Of a stretch of 64,000 bases of DNA, positions 54,235-63,146 are shown one piece after another (position 1 is the first letter of the stretch; each line of letters begins with the position of its first letter). The notes under the pieces are model-generated. The model was not told the origin of the DNA. It saw nothing but the letters and a program-made list of their open reading frames with translations, and searched no databases. This DNA comes from Shewanella denitrificans OS217. Its GTDB lineage: Bacteria > Pseudomonadota > Gammaproteobacteria > Enterobacterales > Shewanellaceae. The translations under genes were made by a program, and so were the position numbers. The stretch is taken from positions 2,604,001 to 2,668,000 of the forward strand of contig NC_007954.1 in the NCBI RefSeq assembly GCF_000013765.1, in the 5' to 3' direction.

Positions 54235-56181
54235 TTACGTTTTAAATTGCCCAACCAATTGAGTGAGATTGCGTTTTTGAGTATCTAATTGCTGTACTGA
54301 GCTTTGGGTTTGAGTGGAGAAATCGGCAATCATACGCGACATATCAGCAATGCGATTGATATTGGAATTAAGCTCACCAATCACATTGGATTGCTCCTGT
54401 GTTGCCACTGCCACTTGGGTGTTTTGATTAGTAATATTGCCTATGTCCAACACCACTTGCTTTAACGCTTCACTGGCTACGCTGGTTTTTTCAAGCCCTG
54501 CAGAGGCAAGCTCAGTATTTTTATGCATGGCAGACACAGTTTCTTTCGATTGAGCCTGCAAATTATCGATAACAGACTTAATCTCTTGAGTGGACTTTTG
54601 CGTCCGTGCCGCCAAGGTACGCACTTCATCGGCAACCACGGCAAAACCACGGCCTTGTTCACCGGCCCGAGCCGCTTCAATGGCGGCATTTAATGCCAGC
54701 AAATTGGTTTGTTCAGAAATACTGCTGATCACATCCACCACTGAACTAATGGTCAAGGTTTGCGCCGCCAGCTGAGAGATTTTTTCTTGAGTGCTTTCAT
54801 TACTCACATGTAAGGATTGCATCAATTGATTACACTCAAGCACCCCTTGATTGACTTGGATTATCTTCTGCTGAGTCATCTCAGTGTTTGCGGCCGATTC
54901 ATTGGCTAAATCACTCACTGACTGTATGCTGTGGGTCATTTGTGTAGCCGCCGCTGCCACAGAATCTGACTCCTGCTGCTGAGCGCTGACGCAGTTATTA
55001 ATTTCTGAGGACATATGGCGCATATCATTGAACGAGTGGGTCATCTGATCTTCTAATGTCTTGATGTCCACCATGATGGAGCGCACCTTGCTGATGATGG
55101 CATTAAATCCTTGGGCTAAGGTGCCCAGTTCATCACGCCTGTCTTGATTAAGCTGATGGGTTAAATCGCCGCCCGCTTTTGCCATTGTCATCAAGCGCTC
55201 ACCAATTTCTGTGATGGGCAAGGTAATACGGCTGGCAAGATTGACCATGACTAAAATAAAGAAAATCACTATCACTAAGTTTAAGGCGCTGCTTTTAAGC
55301 AAGGTGGAACGAATACTGGCCATGGGCTCTTCGCTAGGCAGCACCCCCAAAATCTTCCAGTTAAGCTCAGGGATCCCCACACTCGCCACATAGACATTCT
55401 CCCCCTTTAGCTTGGTTTCATTAAAGCTATAACTGGCATCAGGCTTTAACAAGCTATCGGCAATGTCGGTAAAGCCTTTGTTTTGACGAAGTTTTTTGCT
55501 CTCTAATTGATTCAATGTAGGATGAATAATGATGTCGCCGGCATCATTAGTAATAAACACATAACCGGTTTCGCCCACCTTATTATTGAGAATGTTTTTG
55601 CTTAACTCATTGACGCTATAACCAATGCCGACAACCCCTAAGTCTCTGCCATTGTATTTCACTCTGTAGTTAACATAAGCCGTCAAATCGACACCATTAG
55701 CGGCAAAATCGAAGGAGATCTCAAAGGTTTTATTGCCGCTTAAAAAACGGTAAAACCAAGCGTCTTTCTCGTCACTTTGGCTCATGGTTTTGTATACGCC
55801 GTTATTGGTCAAATATTGGTTACTGACGTTTGATACCCAATAAACCACACCGGCTTTATTTTCTTTCTGCACATGAGCTAAATAATCAATCACTTGCTGT
55901 TGTTGAGCCGCGGGTTCCTGTGCCATAACCCAATCTAAGATGAAAGTGTTTTGGCTCATGGCTTTTGAAAGTTCAATGGGTGTACTGAGCTGATAGCGGA
56001 TTTGCGCTTCAATTTTTGCAAGCTGATTAGGCAGAAGTTCCTCTTCAATGCTTTTCTCTGCAGAAGCAAAAAATAGCGACCGATTGAGAAGCGTAGTGGA
56101 TGCCGCTAAAAAGATTAACGCAAAGCTAATAATTAAAATTAATAAATGGCGGATTTTAAAATTTTGAAAATTCAACGTCAT
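54235..56181 (-). CDS. Methyl-accepting chemotaxis protein with Cache sensor
   Basis: A 648-residue membrane chemoreceptor. First transmembrane helix at about residues 10-33, then a periplasmic double-Cache domain (about 40-280: AVVYWVSNVSNQYL-type and DLGVVGIGYSVNELS, GYVFITNDAGDIIIHPT), a second helix at about 295-318, HAMP (ITLPITEIGERLMTMAKAGGD), and the signalling hairpin with the highly conserved EQTNLLALNAAIEAARAGEQGRGFAVVADEVRTLA. It relays ligand information to CheA/CheW and flagella. Ligand unknown; Cache domains often bind organic acids, amino acids or amines. ATG 56181 is preferred to TTG 56205. Confidence 0.95.
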   Translation of the reverse strand: MTLNFQNFKIRHLLILIISFALIFLAASTTLLNRSLFFASAEKSIEEELLPNQLAKIEAQIRYQLSTPIELSKAMSQNTFILDWVMAQEPAAQQQQVIDYLAHVQKENKAGVVYWVSNVSNQYLTNNGVYKTMSQSDEKDAWFYRFLSGNKTFEISFDFAANGVDLTAYVNYRVKYNGRDLGVVGIGYSVNELSKNILNNKVGETGYVFITNDAGDIIIHPTLNQLESKKLRQNKGFTDIADSLLKPDASYSFNETKLKGENVYVASVGIPELNWKILGVLPSEEPMASIRSTLLKSSALNLVIVIFFILVMVNLASRITLPITEIGERLMTMAKAGGDLTHQLNQDRRDELGTLAQGFNAIISKVRSIMVDIKTLEDQMTHSFNDMRHMSSEINNCVSAQQQESDSVAAAATQMTHSIQSVSDLANESAANTEMTQQKIIQVNQGVLECNQLMQSLHVSNESTQEKISQLAAQTLTISSVVDVISSISEQTNLLALNAAIEAARAGEQGRGFAVVADEVRTLAARTQKSTQEIKSVIDNLQAQSKETVSAMHKNTELASAGLEKTSVASEALKQVVLDIGNITNQNTQVAVATQEQSNVIGELNSNINRIADMSRMIADFSTQTQSSVQQLDTQKRNLTQLVGQFKT

Positions 56182-56377
56182 CTCACTCACCACACTCGAA
56201 TTCAAGGTAATTTGAGTTTAGCAGAGCTTTTATACGCTGCAGGGAATCTTAAGTGTTCAGATTAAAAAGCGATTTTCAAAAACTGACCCAGTGGCTACCT
56301 AGGTTCATAGAGGTCTTACTATTATACAATTCTATTAGTTTTGCAGCGTAAGTATAGATATTAAATTTACGCCATAA

Positions 56378-56404
56378 AAAAACCCGCTGGATTAGCGGGT
56401 TTTT
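56378..56404 (-). terminator. Terminator of the ybiT gene
   Basis: Minus strand AAAACCCGCT-AATCC-AGCGGGTTTT followed by TTT. Stem of 10 bp, 20 bases beyond the stop. Confidence 0.9.
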
Positions 56405-56424
56405 ACTATCACAACAAAAATGAT

Positions 56425-58017
56425 TTAAGCGTCAATGCCTTTACTGCGCAGGAACTCATCATAAGTGCCTTTGAAGTCGTTCACGCCGTTAGCCGTCACT
56501 TCTAGGATACGTGTTGCCAAGGATGATACGAATGCCCTGTCGTGGGAGACGAACATCAAGGTGCCTTCATACATTTCCAGCGCATTGTTCAATGACTCGA
56601 TTGATTCCATGTCCATGTGGTTGGTGGGTTCATCGAGCATCAAGATGTTGGCTTTTTGCATGATAAGTTTACCGAAATACATACGGCCCTTTTCACCACC
56701 AGAAAGCACAGTCACTGATTTTTTAATGTCATCCGAGCCGAACAACATGCGACCTAAAATAGCGCGCACTGACTGGTCATCATCTTCTGGCTTGCGCCAC
56801 TGGCTCATCCAATCGAATAGGGTCATGTCGTTAGCAAAATCCGCTTCATGATCCTGTGCGTAATAGCCAATATTGGCATTTTCTGACCACTGAATAGTGC
56901 CTTCATCCTGAGGAATATCATGCACTAAAGTACGCATTAAGGTAGTTTTACCCACGCCGTTTTCACCAAGAATAGCAATACGTTCACCCACTTCAACCAT
57001 CAGGTTTAGGTTACTGAACAAGGGCTTATCATAGCCTTTAGCGAGATTTTCAACGATTAACGCATTACGGAATAGTTTCTTTTCCTGCTCGAAACGGATA
57101 AAGGGGTTCACCCGGCTTGAAGCCTTGATATCGTCAAGCTTAATCTTATCGATTTGCTTGGCGCGAGACGTGGCTTGTTTCGCCTTAGACGCATTAGCCG
57201 AGAAGCGGGCGACGAAGGTTTGCAGCTCAGCAATTTGTGCTTTTTTCTTGGCATTATCTGACTGTAGACGCTCACGTGCTTGAGTAGCAGCCATCATGTA
57301 TTCATCATAGTTACCAGGATAAACACGCAGCTCACCGTAATCCAAATCTGCCATGTGTGTACACACAGAGTTAAGGAAATACCTATCGTGAGAGATGATA
57401 ACCATGGTGCTGTTACGTTGGTTTAGCATATCTTGCAACCAACGTATGGTGTCTATGTCCAAGTTGTTGGTTGGCTCATCGAGCAATAACAAGTCTGGAT
57501 CTGAGAACAAGGCTTGGGCTAGCAATACACGTAGCTTAAAACCTGGCGCGATTTGACTCATTAAGCCGAAATGCTGCTCTGTGCCTATACCTACACCTAG
57601 CAATAAGTCGCCAGCGCGAGATTCTGCGGTATAACCGTCCATCTCGGCAAATTCCATTTCAAGCTCGGAGACCTTGATGCCGTCTTCTTCGGTCATTTCT
57701 GGCAAAGAATAGATGCGGTCACGCTCCTGCTTCACTTTCCACAACTCTCTGTGGCCCATGATCACGGTATCGACCACGGAAAATTTCTCATAGGCGAACT
57801 GATCCTGGTTCAACTTACCCATGCGCTCATTAACATCTAACGACACATTACCGCTCGATGGCTCTAAATCACCGGTCAAAATTTTCATGAATGTGGATTT
57901 ACCACAACCATTGGCACCGATAAGGCCGTAGCGATTGCCGCCACCAAATTTAACTGAGATGTTTTCAAACAGCGGCTTAGCGCCAAACTGCATGGTAATG
58001 TTAGCTGTAGTAATCAA
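56425..58017 (-). CDS. ybiT: ABC-F ATPase YbiT
   Basis: A 530-residue ABC-F protein, of the same length and near-identical architecture to E. coli YbiT. ABC-F proteins bind the ribosomal E site and modulate translation. Two ATPase domains: Walker A GANGCGKSTFM (about 36-46) and GENGVGKTTLMRT (about 353-365); signatures in the first domain around QIAPGFKLRVLLAQAL (degenerate) and LSGGEKGRMYFGKL in the second; Walker B LLLLDEPTNNLDID and ILMLDEPTNHMDME. The linker region (about 230-310) carries the long coiled helix of the family. It is monocistronic with its own terminator. Confidence 0.95.
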   Translation of the reverse strand: MITTANITMQFGAKPLFENISVKFGGGNRYGLIGANGCGKSTFMKILTGDLEPSSGNVSLDVNERMGKLNQDQFAYEKFSVVDTVIMGHRELWKVKQERDRIYSLPEMTEEDGIKVSELEMEFAEMDGYTAESRAGDLLLGVGIGTEQHFGLMSQIAPGFKLRVLLAQALFSDPDLLLLDEPTNNLDIDTIRWLQDMLNQRNSTMVIISHDRYFLNSVCTHMADLDYGELRVYPGNYDEYMMAATQARERLQSDNAKKKAQIAELQTFVARFSANASKAKQATSRAKQIDKIKLDDIKASSRVNPFIRFEQEKKLFRNALIVENLAKGYDKPLFSNLNLMVEVGERIAILGENGVGKTTLMRTLVHDIPQDEGTIQWSENANIGYYAQDHEADFANDMTLFDWMSQWRKPEDDDQSVRAILGRMLFGSDDIKKSVTVLSGGEKGRMYFGKLIMQKANILMLDEPTNHMDMESIESLNNALEMYEGTLMFVSHDRAFVSSLATRILEVTANGVNDFKGTYDEFLRSKGIDA

Positions 58018-58325
58018 GATGAAATTCCAAATCGAGTTGTGTACGTCATGTAAAACATGTCAAGCCTAGCCATTCACAGAGGGCTAAACCGAGGGAAAAA
58101 ATAAGCCGCGATACTATAGGGATTTTTGGGTAATTTATCAACTTAAACTCTCGCTCCTGCTGCAGTTATCTGCTGCAGCAAACTAATAGAAACAGCCATA
58201 AACTTAAGATCCAGTGGCTAATCGGCCAAGGTTTAGGCCCAACGTCCATGGGACCAAAGTTTTTCTGACCTAGGCTTAAGTGGATAAAGTTTACCGGCAA
58301 GAGTCAGCCAAAAAATTGTGCTTCC
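58018..58325. other. Intergenic region between ybiT and the LysR gene
   Basis: 308 bases. It holds the ybiT promoter region and a hairpin TGCTGCAG-TTATCTG-CTGCAGCA (58158-58180) without a T run. No gene seen. Confidence 0.5.
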
Positions 58326-59243
58326 TTAGTTTTCATTGTTAAAGCGTTGTGGCTGTGTCTTCACTATGTCGACTATTGCCTCCCTGAGCCAGCGCAGGCT
58401 AATGGAGGCGTCATTTCTGCTGTGCCATGCCATGCTGATGGGCACGCTAGGCACAGTGAAAGGCAAGGTTTTCACTGTAAGTTTATCCAGAGATTGCCAG
58501 CTCGCTATGATGGAATAAGGCAAAGTGCTGATTAACCTGCTCTCTTCTATCAAGGTTTTTGCACTGGCAAAACTATTGACTGTCATGGCAATTCGCCGAC
58601 TATGGCCAAGTTGAGCGAGTTTTCTATCCACTGTGCCACTGGCATCACCAGAAAGGGAGACCAATAAATGCTCTGCTGCCGCAAAGTCATCCAAGGTCAG
58701 CGTTTTTTCGCTTAAGGCATGGGCTTTTGCCATCACGCAGACAAACTGGTTATCGAATAAATGTTGGCTCAGGATCTGTGGATGGCGGTTTTCATAATAA
58801 TCCAGCACCAAATCCACCTCTGCATTCACCAATAGGGCTTCGCCATCGAGTTTATAAGGCACGGCGTGCAGATTTATCTTGGGGGCATGTCGCTCTAAAT
58901 GGCGCCTCAGGGCAGGCCAAAATAATCCCGATGTGCCATCGGTAATGGCGATGCGAAAGGTACGCTCACTGTGGGCGGCATTAAAAGTCTTTGATGACAC
59001 CGCCGAGCGAATTTGCTCAAGGGGCGAAGCCACCTGCTGCCAAAGCGCAAGGGCGAAGGGTGAAGGCTTAATGCCGCGTCCTTGTTTAATGAATAACGGA
59101 TCTTTCCAATTGTGACGCATCCTAGCGACGGCATTAGAGACTGAGGGCTGAGTCATGGCTAATTGCTCGGCCGCAGCGCTGATGGATTGCTCTTTCATGA
59201 TGGCATCGAATATCACCAATAAATTTAAATCTAACTTACTCAT
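58326..59243 (-). CDS. LysR-family transcriptional regulator
   Basis: A 305-residue LTTR. The winged helix-turn-helix at residues about 4-62 (LDLNLLVIFDAIMKEQSISAAAEQLAMTQPSVSNAVARMR, segmented) is typical of the family, with the LysR substrate-binding domain from about residue 90 to the end. It faces the quinone-oxidoreductase-like gene across 138 bases, the classic LTTR arrangement, so it probably controls that gene and itself. The start is uncertain: M at 59243 or four codons earlier at 59255; neither has a perfectly spaced ribosome site. The inducer is unknown. Confidence 0.9.
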   Translation of the reverse strand: MSKLDLNLLVIFDAIMKEQSISAAAEQLAMTQPSVSNAVARMRHNWKDPLFIKQGRGIKPSPFALALWQQVASPLEQIRSAVSSKTFNAAHSERTFRIAITDGTSGLFWPALRRHLERHAPKINLHAVPYKLDGEALLVNAEVDLVLDYYENRHPQILSQHLFDNQFVCVMAKAHALSEKTLTLDDFAAAEHLLVSLSGDASGTVDRKLAQLGHSRRIAMTVNSFASAKTLIEESRLISTLPYSIIASWQSLDKLTVKTLPFTVPSVPISMAWHSRNDASISLRWLREAIVDIVKTQPQRFNNEN

Positions 59244-59381
59244 CCCCGCGCTCATCCTTGCCCCAATACATCATATTAATCAATGTATCACATATAAAAC
59301 ATCAATTAGAACCTATGTGAAATAGCAGCAATACTCTGCCTATGGTTTAAATCTAAGCCCATAGGCCCAGAAGGAAATAAC

Positions 59382-60326
59382 ATGAAAGCCATTTACATCA
59401 AGCAATACGGTGACAAAGAGCAGCTTATTTATGGTGAGTTGCCAAAACCTCAAATCGCGCCACAACAAGTGTTGATAAAGGTTGCCGCAGCTGGGATTAA
59501 TCCAGTGGATTTTCATGTCAGAAACGGCATGTTCAAAGACAGCGACATGCATCAGCTGCCATTAATATTGGGTTGGGACGCCGCTGGGGAAATTGCCGAG
59601 ATTGGCAAGGATGTGAGCCAGTTTGCAGTGGGCGATAAGGTTTTCACCTTCGCCCCTATTGCAGGCCAAGGGGCCTATGCCGAGTTCTTAACCGTCGATG
59701 CCGACTTTGTCAGCGTTAAGCCCAACAATCTAGACATGGCCAGCAGTGCCGCAGTGCCACTGGCTGCCTTAACGGCTTGGCAAGGCTTAATGACCGAAGG
59801 TAAGCTTCAAGCCGGACAACGGGTGCTTATTCACAATGCCTCAGGTGCTGTGGGGCAATTCGCGGTGCAAATGGCTAAACAGGCGGGAGCAGAGGTTATC
59901 GCCACGGCATCCAGCCGCAAACGCGATTTAGTACTGAGCCTGGGCGCCGATGAATTTATCGATTATCGCAATGAATCATTCGAGGATAAAGCCACTGACG
60001 TAGATTTAGTGTTCGCCGCCATGGGAGGCAATGACATCTTGCCTCGCTCCCTTAAGACCTTAAAATCAGGCGGCCGCTTAGTCTCAACGTTCGATGAAAT
60101 CCCCCATGCTGAGGCTAGTGCATTAGGAATAGAATTTATCCGCATGTGGGTCAAGCCGAGTCAGCAAGAGCTTGTCATCTTAAAGGAGCTGATTGAGCAA
60201 GGGCAACTGCGAGTAAAGATAGACAGTATCTTCCCTTGGGAGCAAGTCAAACTGGCCCATGAACGCAGCGAAAATCAGTTAGCTGTGGGTAAAATCGTGC
60301 TTAATATCGATCCCACCCAATTCTAA
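59382..60326 (+). CDS. NADP-dependent quinone-oxidoreductase-like MDR protein
   Basis: A 314-residue medium-chain dehydrogenase/reductase without the zinc-site cysteines, of the quinone oxidoreductase (QOR, COG0604) type. ILGWDAAGEIAEIG (about residues 61-74) precedes the hinge, and VLIHNASGAVGQFAVQMAKQAG (about 147-168) is the Rossmann nucleotide-binding segment. It reduces quinones or activated enones with NAD(P)H; the actual substrate is not known. It lies divergent from the LysR gene, which is its likely regulator. AAGGAAATAAC precedes the ATG. Confidence 0.9.
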   Translation: MKAIYIKQYGDKEQLIYGELPKPQIAPQQVLIKVAAAGINPVDFHVRNGMFKDSDMHQLPLILGWDAAGEIAEIGKDVSQFAVGDKVFTFAPIAGQGAYAEFLTVDADFVSVKPNNLDMASSAAVPLAALTAWQGLMTEGKLQAGQRVLIHNASGAVGQFAVQMAKQAGAEVIATASSRKRDLVLSLGADEFIDYRNESFEDKATDVDLVFAAMGGNDILPRSLKTLKSGGRLVSTFDEIPHAEASALGIEFIRMWVKPSQQELVILKELIEQGQLRVKIDSIFPWEQVKLAHERSENQLAVGKIVLNIDPTQF

Positions 60327-60586
60327 TCGACTGTTTATTTAAGCTTATTCTCTAAGCTAAATTCTCTTAATCAAGGCTAAAGACTGGCTGAGCAGGCATA
60401 TTTCCCCCTGTTCAGTTGGCTGCTTAGTTCTCTCGCTGATGATAATCAGATAACAACTAGAGCCCGCCCATCCTTTTATTAACCTGACTCGTCATTCTGG
60501 CAAAACCGCAACTGACACACTTTTATCTCAATCAAGGGGTTTTAGTCTAGAATTCATTTATTACTCTCGATGTCACGGGCGCTACT

Positions 60587-60985
60587 ATGCTGATTTTTGT
60601 TTTGCTTTTATTGGCTATCCTCGGCTTATTTTTTTATCAGCACAGGAAAAATCGTACTCAACAACGCCATCATAAGCCCAAGCATCATCATGCCCAGAAT
60701 CCCTACCACAGCGTGAGTGTAGAAACCCTGCCCGATTGTTGTATCGCCGCTCGAAAACTGGCTAAGAAGCGCTACCTGTCCGATGAAGCGCCCATGCTTC
60801 CCCTTGAAAATTGTCAAGCGAGTGACTGCCAATGCCGTTACTTACATTTTGACGATAGACGAGATGAAGAGGCTGGCAGGCGTAACGACTTTGGTTTGAG
60901 CCAAGATTTGTTTGGATCCGACGGCCAAACCAATCGCCGAGAAGAAAGTGCTGGCAGACGCGCCAGCGACAAACGCAACCGATAA
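60587..60985 (+). CDS. Small membrane-anchored protein of unknown function
   Basis: A 132-residue protein; family not recognised. One N-terminal transmembrane helix (residues 1-19, MLIFVLLLLAILGLFFYQH) and a very basic, histidine-rich segment (about 20-45, RKNRTQQRHHKPKHHHAQN) precede a cysteine-bearing middle with CCIAARKLAKKRYLSDEAP (about 54-72) and CQASDCQCRYLHFDDRRDEEAGRR. The four or more cysteines and the CQCRY motif suggest metal binding or a disulfide. The tail is rich in R, D and E and probably disordered. It appears conserved in style with Shewanella small proteins, but I cannot name it. It stands alone. Confidence 0.7.
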   Translation: MLIFVLLLLAILGLFFYQHRKNRTQQRHHKPKHHHAQNPYHSVSVETLPDCCIAARKLAKKRYLSDEAPMLPLENCQASDCQCRYLHFDDRRDEEAGRRNDFGLSQDLFGSDGQTNRREESAGRRASDKRNR

Positions 60986-61286
60986 CGCCAGTAGGAAAAC
61001 CGCTAGGTAGCAAACACGCGCAATGCCTATGAAGAATCACCAGGGAAAGCCAGTGACTTATCAAGCACATATTCAAGCGAGCGTTTAATTTTCAGCAAAC
61101 CACTCCTACCGCAATAGTTTTTACAGTTAATCACTTAACTTACAGCTAGATAACTGAAATAACCCCAAAGTGGAAACAGAATTTAACACTGAGGTTAGCC
61201 AAGTTATTGCGGCAAAAACGGCCACAAACTTTACCTTTACGTAAACTTCATATATCTTGCAATGAAAGACGTTTTTTAGGTGGCCC
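60986..61286. other. Intergenic region with liuR promoter
   Basis: 301 bases without a gene. The right end holds a MerR-type promoter with an operator-like palindrome (61230-61246). Nothing else is clear. Confidence 0.5.
61230..61246 (+). promoter_or_regulatory. Candidate LiuR operator/promoter before liuR
   Basis: TTTACCTTTACGTAAAC contains the palindrome TTTACGTAAA and is followed by TATATC as a -10 box. MerR-type regulators bind between widely spaced -35 and -10 boxes, which fits. It lies 40 bases before the liuR ATG and would give autoregulation. Confidence 0.5.
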
Positions 61287-61694
61287 ATGAGCACATTACA
61301 CAATCCACAATCCACGTATTCAATTAGTGATTTATCGAAAGAATTCGATATCACGACACGAAGTATTCGTTTCTATGAAGACCAAGGCCTAATAAAGCCA
61401 AAGCGTCGCGGCCAGACTCGGGTTTACAGTCTAAAAGACAGGGTACGCTTAAAGCTTATTCTGCGCGGAAAGCGTTTAGGCTTTTCTTTGGCAGAAACTC
61501 GCAGGCTGTTCGAACTCTATGATGCCGATAAGAGCAGCACGGCTCAGCTTAATACCATGCTCGATTTAGTCAATGACAAAAAATCTGCCCTACAGCAGCA
61601 GATGGATGACATAAAAGTGGTGTTAATGGAGCTCAATTCAGCCGAGCAGCAATGCCGCGCAGCCCTTGAGCAAAACGAGTTGAAAAAAGCATAA
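61287..61694 (+). CDS. liuR: MerR-family regulator LiuR
   Basis: A 135-residue MerR regulator of the LiuR group, which controls leucine, isovalerate and branched-chain acyl-CoA catabolism in Shewanella and relatives. The helix-turn-helix with wing (YSISDLSKEFDITTRSIRFYEDQGLIKP, split, about residues 9-36) is typical, followed by RRGQTRVYSLKDRVRLKLIL and a coiled-coil C-terminal. It has no Cys metal site, as expected for an acyl-CoA- or CoA-type sensor. It lies 220 bases before liuA on the same strand. Its name rests on this position plus family features. Confidence 0.88.
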   Translation: MSTLHNPQSTYSISDLSKEFDITTRSIRFYEDQGLIKPKRRGQTRVYSLKDRVRLKLILRGKRLGFSLAETRRLFELYDADKSSTAQLNTMLDLVNDKKSALQQQMDDIKVVLMELNSAEQQCRAALEQNELKKA

Positions 61695-61741
61695 CACTAG
61701 CGCATTAACATAGCGCATTAAAATAACCCATTTAAACATGA

Positions 61742-61844
61742 ATTAACATCAGCTTAAGCTCAGTTTCGCCTCAATTTGGGCCACACAGTGGGAGGCGAAA
61801 CCAAGGCAAGAATGGCTTATTAAATGCCACACGCTGATGTTAAT
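61742..61844 (+). repeat. Nested inverted repeats before liuA
   Basis: Outer arms ATTAACATCAGC (61742-61753) and its exact complement (61833-61844). Inner arms TTTCGCCTC (61764-61772) and its complement (61792-61800). The 103-base structure could fold into a long stem with an internal loop, or be a small repeat element. Directly before it, TAGCGCATTAA occurs twice in tandem. Confidence 0.7.
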
Positions 61845-61914
61845 CATCAAAGTGACCCTCAACAGAGCCGTCACCCTAAATTATAAGAATAGCTAATCAA
61901 CAGGACACATAATT

Positions 61915-63084
61915 ATGAGCGCACTTTACACTAGTCTTAACTTTGGTCTGGGCGAAGATATCGACATGCTGCGTGATGCAGTCCAAGGCTTTGCCGCCAA
62001 GGAAATCGCCCCCATTGCCGCCCAAGTGGATATAGACAATGCCTTCCCCAATCAGTTATGGCCAGTGCTAGGTGACATGGGCCTATTAGGCGTGACTGTG
62101 CCAGAAGAATTTGGCGGCGCCAACATGGGTTATTTAGCTCACGTGATTGCCATGGAAGAAATCTCCCGCGCCTCGGCCTCCATTGGCCTAAGCTACGGCG
62201 CCCACTCTAATTTATGTGTTAACCAAATCAATCGTAACGGTAACGACGCCCAAAGGGCCAAGTACCTGCCAAAATTGGTCAGCGGTGAGCACATTGGCGC
62301 ACTGGCCATGAGTGAGCCAAATGCGGGCTCTGACGTGGTCTCCATGAAACTTAACGCCCGTAAAGTGGGCGACCGTTACATACTTAACGGCAATAAAATG
62401 TGGATAACCAATGGCCCAGATGCCCACACTTATGTGATTTATGCCAAGACGGATATCAGCAAAGGCGCCCACGGTATTACCGCCTTTATCGTCGAGCGTG
62501 GCTCAAAGGGTTTCACTCAGGCGCAAAAGCTAGACAAATTAGGCATGCGCGGTTCTAACACCTGTGAGCTAGTATTTGAAGATTGTGAAGTGCCTGAAGA
62601 GAACATTCTAGGTGGCCTAAACAACGGCGTAAAAGTGTTGATGAGTGGCCTAGATTACGAGCGCGTGGTGTTATCTGGTGGCCCACTTGGGATCATGGCG
62701 GCCTGTATGGATATCGTAGTGCCTTACATCCATGAGCGTGAGCAATTTGGCAAATCCATCGGTGAGTTCCAGTTGGTTCAAGGCAAACTTGCCGACATGT
62801 ACACTGGCATGAATGCCGCCCGCTCTTACGTGTATAACGTGGCTCGCTCATGCGATCGCGGCGAAACCACACGTAAAGATGCCGCAGGCGCTATCCTTTA
62901 TAGCGCTGAGCTTGCTACCAAAATGGCCTTAGATGCCATACAGCTACTTGGCGGTAACGGTTACGTTAACGAGTACGCCACAGGGCGACTGCTTCGCGAT
63001 GCTAAATTGTATGAAATTGGCGCTGGCACCTCAGAAATCCGCCGCATGCTCATTGGCCGTGAACTGTTCAACGAATCTAAGTAG
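61915..63084 (+). CDS. liuA: Isovaleryl-CoA dehydrogenase
   Basis: A 389-residue acyl-CoA dehydrogenase that oxidises isovaleryl-CoA to 3-methylcrotonyl-CoA in leucine breakdown. FAD binding and the catalytic region are seen in LAMSEPNAGSDVVSMKLNA (about residues 128-146), MWITNGPDAHTYVIYAKT, and the C-terminal GGNGYVNEYATGRLLRDAKLYEIGAGTSEI with the conserved Glu used as base in related enzymes. IVD-type function is supported by the liuR and liuB neighbours. It is followed by liuB after 62 bases, with the operon continuing out of the window. Confidence 0.93.
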   Translation: MSALYTSLNFGLGEDIDMLRDAVQGFAAKEIAPIAAQVDIDNAFPNQLWPVLGDMGLLGVTVPEEFGGANMGYLAHVIAMEEISRASASIGLSYGAHSNLCVNQINRNGNDAQRAKYLPKLVSGEHIGALAMSEPNAGSDVVSMKLNARKVGDRYILNGNKMWITNGPDAHTYVIYAKTDISKGAHGITAFIVERGSKGFTQAQKLDKLGMRGSNTCELVFEDCEVPEENILGGLNNGVKVLMSGLDYERVVLSGGPLGIMAACMDIVVPYIHEREQFGKSIGEFQLVQGKLADMYTGMNAARSYVYNVARSCDRGETTRKDAAGAILYSAELATKMALDAIQLLGGNGYVNEYATGRLLRDAKLYEIGAGTSEIRRMLIGRELFNESK

Positions 63085-63146
63085 CCCACTTCTGTATGGC
63101 GAGGCTCTGCCCTCGCCCTTTTATTTGCTTCATTAAGGATATTATC

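Noticed and set aside
58158..58180. Hairpin TGCTGCAG/CTGCAGCA as a terminator
   Set aside because: There is no T run and it is not directly after a gene end, so it was only noted in the gap description.
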